Positions 14,173-19,650 of a DNA stretch of 19,650 nt are shown here, piece after piece. Below the pieces are notes generated by a model. The model did no database searches. It had not been told where the DNA came from and saw only the letters and a list, made by a program, of their open reading frames with translations. Positions within the stretch are counted from its first letter, which is position 1. Each line of letters starts with the position of its first letter. A program made the position numbers and the translations under genes. Source of the DNA: Spirochaetia bacterium (lineage in GTDB: Bacteria; Spirochaetota; Spirochaetia; Sphaerochaetales; Sphaerochaetaceae); NCBI GenBank assembly GCA_900769955.1, contig CAAGIP010000070.1, positions 1 through 19,650 of the forward strand. Reading direction: 5' to 3'.

Positions 14173-15429
14173 TCAGAATAATTCCCTGTAATCGGTTCCG
14201 ATCTCGGTAAACGTGCTCGGGCGGTTCACAAGGTCGGCAAGTGCCTCAGGCATCGGGACCGTGGTTCCGATGAGGGGTTCAACCACTGTCTCGAACTTTG
14301 CAGGATGGGCGGTAGACACGATTATCACAGGCTCATTTTCGAAATGATCAAGTCTTACACGCTCTGCGCATGCGGTATGAGGGCAGAGGATGTAACCTTC
14401 CTTTCTGTACTCATCAACGATTGTCTTCCTGATTTCCTCATCGCTTACTGACCAGGAAGAAACATTCTGCTTCATTTCCTCATAGCTCGGGAAGAGGCTG
14501 AAGAGACGCTCCATGTTGGAAGGAGCACCCACATCCATTGCGTTGGCAAGGGTTCTTACGCTGTCACGGGGCTTATACTCACCGCTTTCAAGGTACTCGG
14601 GGATGGTTGTGTTGGCGTTGACAGCAAGCACTATTCTCTTAATCGGAGCTCCGATGGCCTTTGCCCAGTATGCGCCGGTGCAGTTACCGACATTGCCTGA
14701 AGGAATGATGATGACAGGCTCCTTACCGGTTCTTTCCTTATAGAGCATGGAAGCGTACACATAGTAGACCATCTGGGGAAGCAGACGTCCCAGGTTGATC
14801 GAGTTGGCACTGGAAAGCCCTGAAAGGGACGGATCGACAAATGCGCTTTTTACCATTCTCTGACAGTCATCGAAGGAACCCCTTACCTCATATGAGGAGA
14901 TGTTGTCATCCCAGCAGGTAAGCTGTCTTCTCTGTCTTTCGGCAACCCTTCCCTTGGGGAAGAGGACCTTGACTGAAAGGTTCTGTCTCTTATAGAAGGC
15001 AGAAGCAACGGCTCCGCCAGTGTCTCCGCTCGTTGCGACAAGAATGCACAGATTCTCACCCTTCTTTACTAAAAGCTTCTCCATGGAGAACGATAAGAAG
15101 CGGGCACCGAAGTCCTTGAATGCGGAAGTGGGTCCATGGAAGAGTTCAAGAACGGATGTATCCTTAAGGTCGTTGAGCACAACCGGGAAGCTGAATGCGC
15201 CGCGGCAGATGTCGCCAAGTTCATCATATAGTTCATCACCCTCAAAGAACGGCTTTAACACTTCACATGCGAAATCAGGATAGTCAAGCGAAAGGCTCAC
15301 CTTATCGGAAAGGGCGGGAAGGGATGAGGGAACGAAGAGTCCCCCGTCTGCAGCCAGTCCTTTTAAAATTGCTTCGGATGCGGAGAGCTTCACTGCCCTC
15401 TCACTGTCACGTGTGGAATAGTAGTACAT
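14173..15429 (-). CDS. thrC: Threonine synthase
   Basis: Makes threonine from O-phosphohomoserine with pyridoxal phosphate, the last step of the pathway. The 418-residue protein starts MYYYSTRD, as usual for the family, and has AADGGLFVP (26-34), the PLP lysine in HGPTSAFKDFGARF (Lys105), a SGDTGGA-type loop (ATSGDTGGAVASAF) and the phosphate-binding PSGNVGN. ATG at 15429 is chosen because GGAGGAA lies about five bases before it and the family N-terminus begins there; an ATG at 15441 overlaps the thrA stop as TGATG and would add four residues. Either way it is directly coupled to thrA. No homoserine kinase gene follows in the window; a terminator closes the unit. Confidence 0.95.
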   Translation of the reverse strand: MYYYSTRDSERAVKLSASEAILKGLAADGGLFVPSSLPALSDKVSLSLDYPDFACEVLKPFFEGDELYDELGDICRGAFSFPVVLNDLKDTSVLELFHGPTSAFKDFGARFLSFSMEKLLVKKGENLCILVATSGDTGGAVASAFYKRQNLSVKVLFPKGRVAERQRRQLTCWDDNISSYEVRGSFDDCQRMVKSAFVDPSLSGLSSANSINLGRLLPQMVYYVYASMLYKERTGKEPVIIIPSGNVGNCTGAYWAKAIGAPIKRIVLAVNANTTIPEYLESGEYKPRDSVRTLANAMDVGAPSNMERLFSLFPSYEEMKQNVSSWSVSDEEIRKTIVDEYRKEGYILCPHTACAERVRLDHFENEPVIIVSTAHPAKFETVVEPLIGTTVPMPEALADLVNRPSTFTEIGTDYRELF

Positions 15430-15440
15430 ATCTTCCTCCA

Positions 15441-17834
15441 TCAGAGAATGCCCGCACCGAGATAGATGGCGAGGCGTAAGAGATCTGCGAAAACACCGCC
15501 TGCAGTGACTTCTCGTCCTGCACCGGGTCCTTTGATGACCAGTGGCTGGTCCTCAACATAACGTGATGTCACGAATGTAATGACGTTGTCAGTACCCCTG
15601 GCACCTGCAAAGGGGTGGGATGCGCCGAAGGACTCAAGTGATACCGAGCACTTACCGTTATCGACACGTCCGACATACCTGATTACTTCCCCTTTTGCCT
15701 TTGCTGCCTGATACTTCTCAAATATCTCATCATCCATCTCCGAAAGCCTTGAGAGGAACTCTTCACGGGAGGCATCCTTCAGTTTATCGGGGACAAGAGA
15801 TGTGATCTTCAGGCTTGAAAGCTCCACGTCCAGACCGATTTCACGGGCCAGGATTACGGTCTTTCTGGCTACGTCCATACCGGAAAGGTCATCACGGGGA
15901 TCGGGTTCGGTGTACCCCATCTCCTTTGCCTGAAGGACAAGCTGTGAGAAAGGCACACTGCCGTCATATGTGTTGAAGAGCCACGAAAGAGTACCGGAAA
16001 GCATGCCCTCGATCTTCTTCACCTCATCACCTGTCTGGATAAGGTCGTTGAGAGTGTTGATGACGGGAAGTCCCGCACCGACCGTTGTCTCATAGAGGAA
16101 TCTCTTGCCGCTCCTCTTTCCGACCTCGAACATCTCCTTATAGTAGCTGTAAGAGCCAGTTGCGGCCTTCTTGTTGGGAGTGATGACGTGGAAGTGCTCC
16201 AAAAACGATGCATAGCGTCCTGCCAGATCCTGACTGGTGGTACAGTCAATGAGCACAGAGTGCGGATAGTACTCGGAGCCTACATGGGAAAGGAACTTGT
16301 CAAGATCATAACTCTGGGAAGCAACGTCAAAGAGCTCCTTCCATCTGGTAAGATCGACACCCTCCTCGCTTAACAGCATCCTTGAGGATGATGCGATCGC
16401 ACGGATCCTGATGTCGAGTCCGAACTGGGCCTTGAGCCTGTCGCGCTCAGCGGCCAGCTGGTTGAGGAAGGTTCCTCCGATGTTTCCGGGACCGAAAAGA
16501 CCTATCGAGAGGGTCTGGGCTGAAAGGAAGAACGATGCATGTACCTGTGAAAGTGCCCTTATGGAATCACTTTCCCTGATGACGGCACTGATATTGCGCT
16601 CCGATGATCCCTGTGCGATGGCACTGATGTTGACGCCTGCCTTTGCAAGGGCGGAGAAGAACTTACCTGATACACCGATCTGTCCGCTCATCACCTCACC
16701 GACAGCGGCAATGATCGCCATATTGCTGACAGCGCTGATGGAGCCGATCTGGTGACTGTTGAGTTCACTTTCAAACTCATAGCGGGCACATGCCGCTGCA
16801 CGCGTCACCTGAGCAGTCGGAACTGCGAAACAGATCGAGTACTCACTCGATGCCTGGCTGATGAGGATGACGCTTATGTCCTCACGGCGGAGGGCGGTGA
16901 AGAGCCTTGATGAAATACCCGGGATACCGGACATACCGGCACCTTCGATGTTGATGATCGAGATTCCCCTCATGACGGAAAATGCCTTGATCGGGAATCT
17001 TCTGTCCTGAAGGCTCTTCTTGTCCGTGATCATCGTACCGGCTGCGGCGATGTCACCCCAGAACTTGAGCTCGATTGGAATTCCCTGACTCTGGGCCGGA
17101 ATGAAGTAGTGGGGATGCACGATGGGGGCACCGAAGAAGCTGAGCTCAGTTGCCTCGGCATATGTAAGACGCTCGATGACCTTTGCAGAAGGAATGTCCT
17201 TCTTTCTTGCAGTGCATAGCAGGGACTTCATATTCCAGAACGTGAGCGCGGCACCTGAATTGGCCGCACATAGCGATGCAGTGTATTCACTCTCGCCTTC
17301 CCTGTCATGGACCTTGATCTTAGGAAGTATCAGGTCCCCGTAGACAAAGGTTGCGCCCGTGGGGAAACTTCTCTGTCTGACGGCCTTTTCCGCTGTAAGC
17401 AGGGATGCGGTTATCGAGCTTGCATTGAAGTGCGCGGATGCGATGAGTGCAAGATAATAACTGGTAATGGAAGCAAAGTACTTTTCCGTGGACTCCGAAA
17501 TATCCTCGAGGAGCCATACGGAACGGAGAATGTCCTCCATATCCTCAAAGCCCTTCCTGATCATGGATGAAACAAGCTCATCCCTGATGGACAGTCTGGC
17601 AGATAGTTCCAGCCATGCAAGCTGGGACTGTTCGAGGAGTGACCACAGTATCTCATCCTTACGCTTGGCGCTGTCCAGCAGTTCCTGGAAACTGAGCGGC
17701 CCCTCATGGACCGGAGAGATAACGTACACCTGACTGTCTTCCTGAGAGGAAGCATGCACCTTAAGAAGCTTGTCAAACCCTTCCGGGGCTGTGAGCATAG
17801 CTCCTTCAAGTGCGTGGATCCTGACACCTTCCAT
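15441..17834 (-). CDS. thrA: Bifunctional aspartokinase/homoserine dehydrogenase with a degenerate kinase domain
   Basis: A 797-residue protein with the order of ThrA. Residues 440-797 are an intact homoserine dehydrogenase: NADP-binding IGLFGPGNIGG (444-454), TPNKKA (552-557), GAGLPVINTLNDL, and MGYTEPDPRDDLSGMDVARK (639-658) with its catalytic Asp and Lys. Two ACT domains (about 285-355 and 370-435), with SQASSEYSI and AQGSSERNI, are also well preserved, so threonine feedback is likely. The N-terminal ~270 residues still align (LTYAEATELSFFGAPIVHP), but KFGGTS, RGE, GRxGSDY and TDVDG are all absent, so aspartokinase activity is unlikely. ATG 17834 is set by GGAGG seven T bases upstream. It follows rpmB and a hairpin, and couples to thrC. 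The fold is certain; loss of kinase function is inferred. Confidence 0.93.
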   Translation of the reverse strand: MEGVRIHALEGAMLTAPEGFDKLLKVHASSQEDSQVYVISPVHEGPLSFQELLDSAKRKDEILWSLLEQSQLAWLELSARLSIRDELVSSMIRKGFEDMEDILRSVWLLEDISESTEKYFASITSYYLALIASAHFNASSITASLLTAEKAVRQRSFPTGATFVYGDLILPKIKVHDREGESEYTASLCAANSGAALTFWNMKSLLCTARKKDIPSAKVIERLTYAEATELSFFGAPIVHPHYFIPAQSQGIPIELKFWGDIAAAGTMITDKKSLQDRRFPIKAFSVMRGISIINIEGAGMSGIPGISSRLFTALRREDISVILISQASSEYSICFAVPTAQVTRAAACARYEFESELNSHQIGSISAVSNMAIIAAVGEVMSGQIGVSGKFFSALAKAGVNISAIAQGSSERNISAVIRESDSIRALSQVHASFFLSAQTLSIGLFGPGNIGGTFLNQLAAERDRLKAQFGLDIRIRAIASSSRMLLSEEGVDLTRWKELFDVASQSYDLDKFLSHVGSEYYPHSVLIDCTTSQDLAGRYASFLEHFHVITPNKKAATGSYSYYKEMFEVGKRSGKRFLYETTVGAGLPVINTLNDLIQTGDEVKKIEGMLSGTLSWLFNTYDGSVPFSQLVLQAKEMGYTEPDPRDDLSGMDVARKTVILAREIGLDVELSSLKITSLVPDKLKDASREEFLSRLSEMDDEIFEKYQAAKAKGEVIRYVGRVDNGKCSVSLESFGASHPFAGARGTDNVITFVTSRYVEDQPLVIKGPGAGREVTAGGVFADLLRLAIYLGAGIL

Positions 17835-17858
17835 AAAAAAACCTCCAATGATGTCTAT

Positions 17859-17889
17859 AAACAAACATGAGCCCTGCGATAGGGCTCAT
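17859..17889 (-). terminator. Terminator or attenuator hairpin between rpmB and thrA
   Basis: Perfect nine-base stem ATGAGCCCT / AGGGCTCAT with loop GCGAT (+ strand), followed on the minus strand by GTTTGTTTA. It lies 21 bases beyond rpmB and 24 bases before thrA. No convincing separate thrA promoter is seen downstream of it, so partial read-through is possible. Confidence 0.7.
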
Positions 17890-17910
17890 ACACTAAGGGT
17901 AGCTGAAAGA

Positions 17911-18141
17911 TTATACAACTTTCTCAAACTTACCGCTTCTGAGACAGCGTGTGCAGACCTTGATCGTCTTCGGTGTGCCGTTGATCAGAGTCTTAATGGT
18001 TACCAGGTTCGGGCGGAACTCTCTCTTCTTCGTAACGCCGATATGCTGACCGACACCACCCTTCTTCTTTGCCTGACCTTTACGAGGAACGACCTGTCCA
18101 GATACTGTACCCTTACCGCAAATATCACATCTTCTTGCCAT
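17911..18141 (-). CDS. rpmB: 50S ribosomal protein L28, zinc-ribbon type
   Basis: A structural protein of the large ribosomal subunit. The 76-residue sequence starts MARRCDICGKG and ends VCTRCLRSGKFEKVV, so it has two CxxC pairs (Cys5/Cys8 and Cys63/Cys66) and is the zinc-binding (C+) form. The middle carries a basic Gly/Lys-rich stretch (RKGQAKKKGGVGQHIGV, 20-36) that makes it longer than the shortest L28 proteins. The ATG at 18141 is chosen because AAGGTGG lies eight bases before it; the open frame upstream is untranslated leader. The predicted leader of about 94 bases is long and contains an inverted repeat. In organisms with a second, cysteine-free L28 the C+ form is used when zinc is plentiful; whether a second copy exists here is unknown. 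Confidence 0.96.
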   Translation of the reverse strand: MARRCDICGKGTVSGQVVPRKGQAKKKGGVGQHIGVTKKREFRPNLVTIKTLINGTPKTIKVCTRCLRSGKFEKVV

Positions 18142-18197
18142 GATTATATCCACCTTAACTTGTGTTGTTTGACATTCGGGCAACTTCCCGGCGTTAT

Positions 18198-18271
18198 TTG
18201 TTTGAGCATAGACAAACAAGGCGAGAGGTCGCAACTATTTGACTTTATCAGATTATCGAATGTTTTGTAAA
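18198..18271 (-). promoter_or_regulatory. rpmB promoter and leader inverted repeat
   Basis: On the minus strand TTTACA (18271-18266), 18-base spacer, TAAAGT (18247-18242); start near 18235. Downstream the leader holds a perfect seven-base inverted repeat TTGTTTG / CAAACAA with an eight-base centre (18198-18219) and a small CGGG/CCCG hairpin (18177-18190). Confidence 0.4.
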
Positions 18272-18315
18272 TACTCTTTCTGTTCATTTTTCCCTTCGTG
18301 CGATACTATTTTCTT

Positions 18316-18720
18316 ATGCACAAAAATATTTTCGCACTGATGACGGACAGACACACGGAAGAGGCTTTCCTTAAGATAAGAAGAAACCTTATAAACCAAA
18401 GCGATGATGAGACGATTGAGCGTCTTCCTCCCATGATAATCCTGGGAGAAACTGAAGAAAGATCCTTCGACAGAAAGCACTTTACGCTTAAACTTACGTT
18501 CTCATCACCTTCAGTGCTGACTGAGCATGGCTACCTGCTTGTCCCCGATGAGGAGGAAAGCCTCAGGGAAGTTGCCAGAGAGCTTGGAATAAAAAATGAA
18601 TTATGCGGTCTCTACGTCTCCGAAAGGACTCCCCTTTTAAATTTCGTCCCATTCACATGCACCCATCAGCGCCTTGTGATGATAAAGCCCTTTCAGGAAG
18701 GCTTCCTGCTTTTGCAGTGA
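18316..18720 (+). CDS. Hypothetical protein
   Basis: I do not recognise this 134-residue protein. It has no signal peptide or membrane segment and looks like a soluble cytoplasmic protein: a helical, charged N-terminus (TDRHTEEAFLKIRRNL), a strand-rich middle (FTLKLTFSSPSVL, GYLLVP), a helix EEESLREVARELGI, and a hydrophobic end. The start ATG at 18316 has no SD; TACTAT ends six bases before it, again suggesting a leaderless mRNA. An alternative GTG at 18298 has nothing in its favour. It is divergent from rpmB, and its last 28 bases overlap the 3' end of nth on the other strand. The coding call rests on length, codon quality similar to neighbours and the promoter-like start. Confidence 0.6.
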   Translation: MHKNIFALMTDRHTEEAFLKIRRNLINQSDDETIERLPPMIILGETEERSFDRKHFTLKLTFSSPSVLTEHGYLLVPDEEESLREVARELGIKNELCGLYVSERTPLLNFVPFTCTHQRLVMIKPFQEGFLLLQ

Positions 18721-19298
18721 TCATTGACGGGGCAGTGCTCACAGTCAGGATTCTTCGCAAAGCAGTACTTTCTGCCATGAAGGTTAAGCACCATCGACAT
18801 TCTGGACCACACATTTTCCGGATACTTTGACTTAATGTCCGCCTCCACCCTGTCGGGATCTGTTTTCTCAGTATATCCAAGCCGCTTGGCAACGCGTTTG
18901 AAGTGGGTATCGACGATGACTGCAGGCTTATTGCATATATGGTTTATATAGCAGTTTGCAGTCTTCCTCCCCACTCCCGGAAGCTTTATAAGCTCCTCAA
19001 TCGTGGCAGGAATAAATCCCGTCTCATCAATGGCATGGGCAAGAGCTATGATGTTCTTTGCCTTTGTCCTCCAGAATCCGAGCGGTCTAATGATCGCACC
19101 CACAGCCTCAGGATCAGCAAGGGAGAGTGCATGCTCATCGGGGTAGGATTCAAAAAGTGAAGGCGCCGCCTTCATTACCGCCGCATCGGTGGTCTGGGCG
19201 GAAAGACATACGCATACAAGGAACCGGAACGGAGTTGAGGCCTCAAGGAAGTTAATATCTTCCGGATAAATGTCTGACAGTATCTCGAAAGCTTTCAT
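18693..19298 (-). CDS. nth: Endonuclease III (DNA glycosylase/AP lyase)
   Basis: Removes oxidised pyrimidines and nicks abasic sites in base-excision repair. The 201-residue protein has the helix-hairpin-helix LPGVGRKTA (106-114) with the catalytic Lys112, the catalytic Asp in VDTHFKRVAKRLG (Asp130), and the C-terminal 4Fe-4S signature C-x6-C-x2-C-x5-C (Cys179, 186, 189, 195). Length is typical. The start MKAFEIL at 19298 is the first that fits the family; a possible start six codons upstream is less likely. No SD is present; TATTAT ends eight bases before the ATG, exactly the spacing seen for the MATE gene. It converges on, and overlaps, the hypothetical gene at its 3' end. Confidence 0.95.
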   Translation of the reverse strand: MKAFEILSDIYPEDINFLEASTPFRFLVCVCLSAQTTDAAVMKAAPSLFESYPDEHALSLADPEAVGAIIRPLGFWRTKAKNIIALAHAIDETGFIPATIEELIKLPGVGRKTANCYINHICNKPAVIVDTHFKRVAKRLGYTEKTDPDRVEADIKSKYPENVWSRMSMVLNLHGRKYCFAKNPDCEHCPVNDHCKSRKPS

Positions 19299-19349
19299 GA
19301 ACACAAATAATAACACAAAATAAAGGTAAAAAATTGCCTTTTCATGGTA

Positions 19350-19378
19350 TTGACGAAAGATTCTTATTCAATTAAGAT
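19350..19378 (+). promoter_or_regulatory. Promoter of tRNA-Arg
   Basis: TTGACG (19350-19355), 17-base spacer, TAAGAT (19373-19378); transcription would start about 14 bases before the tRNA. Confidence 0.6.
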
Positions 19379-19398
19379 TCTTTCTGTCTTTTGACAAT

Positions 19399-19472
19399 GC
19401 GCCCTTAGCTCACCTGGATAGAGCAACTGCCTTCTAAGCAGTAGGTGACAAGTTCGAATCTTGTAGGGCGTA
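19399..19472 (+). tRNA. tRNA-Arg, anticodon UCU
   Basis: All arms fold: acceptor GCGCCCT / AGGGCGT (first pair G-U), D arm GCTC/GAGC, anticodon stem ACTGC/GCAGT around loop CTTCTAA, T arm ACAAG-TTCGAAT-CTTGT, discriminator A. The anticodon TCT (19433-19435) reads AGA and AGG. The 3' CCA is not encoded and must be added after transcription. It is 74 bases long and has its own promoter and terminator. Confidence 0.95.
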
Positions 19473-19476
19473 CTCG

Positions 19477-19503
19477 CCGGATCACTTTGATCCGGTTTTT
19501 TTT
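19477..19503 (+). terminator. Intrinsic terminator of tRNA-Arg
   Basis: Perfect eight-base stem CCGGATCA / TGATCCGG, three-base loop CTT, followed by eight T bases. Confidence 0.93.
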
Positions 19504-19512
19504 ACAGAAAAA

Positions 19513-19556
19513 CAGCCGTAAAGCTTCCACCTTTCAAGGTGGAGGATGTAAGGCTG
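19513..19556 (+). repeat. Large imperfect hairpin, possibly the end of an IS200/IS605-type element
   Basis: Outer stem CAGCC / GGCTG (19513-19517, 19552-19556), symmetric 6x6 internal loop, inner stem CTTCCACC / GGTGGAGG (19524-19531, 19538-19545) closing TTTCAA. It follows the tRNA terminator by ten bases and has no T-run of its own, so it is not a terminator. Subterminal hairpins of this kind mark IS200/IS605 ends; TTAC (19502-19505) just 5' resembles an IS608 target tetranucleotide. The structure is visible; the element is inferred. Confidence 0.4.
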
Positions 19557-19573
19557 AAAAATGAATGCCTTAA

Positions 19574-19602
19574 TTGTTATAAATCGTTATAAATGCTATA
19601 AT
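19574..19602 (+). promoter_or_regulatory. Near-consensus promoter of the last ORF, with a 10-base direct repeat
   Basis: TTGTTA (19574-19579), 17-base spacer, TATAAT (19597-19602), ending five bases before the ATG at 19608. GTTATAAATC / GTTATAAATG are tandem 10-base copies at 19576-19595, across the -35 box and spacer. No SD is present, so the transcript would be leaderless. Confidence 0.6.
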
Positions 19603-19607
19603 AAATC

Positions 19608-19650
19608 ATGGACAGACAGGTAAAGAATGAAGCCATAAAGACAACTCTAA
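19608..19650 (+). CDS. Start of an unidentified gene, cut by the window edge (possibly tnpB-like)
   Basis: Only 14 codons are visible: MDRQVKNEAIKTTL. The A-I-K-T-T-L segment is reminiscent of the start of some TnpB/IS1341-type proteins, and the hairpin just upstream would suit the left end of such an element, but 14 residues cannot establish this. The promoter is nearly consensus and placed so that transcription begins about at the ATG. It could equally be an ordinary chromosomal gene. Confidence 0.45.
   Translation, partial: MDRQVKNEAIKTTL

Noticed and set aside
18142..18234. 31-residue N-terminal extension of L28
   Set aside because: L28 begins MARRCDICGKG and has an SD before that ATG; the upstream part is leader RNA.
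1..19650. CRISPR arrays, prophage, rRNA genes
   Set aside because: No regularly spaced repeats, phage genes or rRNA sequences were seen on either strand.

Overview
The window is a dense stretch of bacterial chromosome, about 19.6 kb, of moderate GC content, with mostly housekeeping genes on both strands and no gap over 300 bases. The organism looks Gram-negative: one gene encodes a probable outer-membrane beta-barrel protein with a signal peptide and a C-terminal Phe. The mix of genes (an Hc1-like histone, an acetate kinase with a long tail, a fused aspartokinase/homoserine dehydrogenase, a short RecQ, a zinc-ribbon L28) suggests an anaerobic, fermentative, host-associated spirochaete, perhaps Sphaerochaeta-like. 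This placement is an inference of moderate to low confidence.

Layout: (1) 2-1083: the end of a U32-family tRNA-modification gene and a small Hc1-like DNA-binding protein. (2) 1089-6332, minus strand: cysS, an ECF sigma factor, its zinc-type anti-sigma factor, then valS behind a structured leader. (3) 6326-8259: murB, divergent from cysS with interlocked promoters, convergent with a putative outer-membrane protein. (4) 8306-14167: ackA, a short recQ, a galactokinase-family kinase, a small FeoB-associated Cys-rich protein behind a candidate metal-repressor operator, and a MATE exporter. (5) 14173-18271, minus strand: rpmB, thrA, thrC. (6) 18316-19298: an unrecognised protein overlapping endonuclease III tail to tail. 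(7) 19350-19650: tRNA-Arg(UCU), its terminator, a large hairpin, and the first codons of a gene that may belong to an IS200/IS605-type element.

Four signals deserve attention. First, the genes split into two start classes. Many have a strong Shine-Dalgarno (SD) site. Seven others (murB, the OMP, recQ, MATE, the unknown protein, nth and the last ORF) have none, but carry a TANNNT -10-like box 4-8 bases before the ATG, as expected for leaderless mRNAs. Second, the aspartokinase half of the ThrA fusion has lost its catalytic motifs, while the ACT and homoserine dehydrogenase parts are intact. Third, the valS SD site lies in the 3' arm of a terminator-like hairpin whose T-run ends at the ATG. Fourth, the small Feo-type gene has a DtxR-like palindrome across its promoter.

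ThrA and ThrC together make threonine from aspartate semialdehyde; the kinase step probably depends on a gene elsewhere. AckA provides ATP from acetyl phosphate. The sigma/anti-sigma pair probably senses envelope conditions; its co-transcription with cysS is plausible but unproven.
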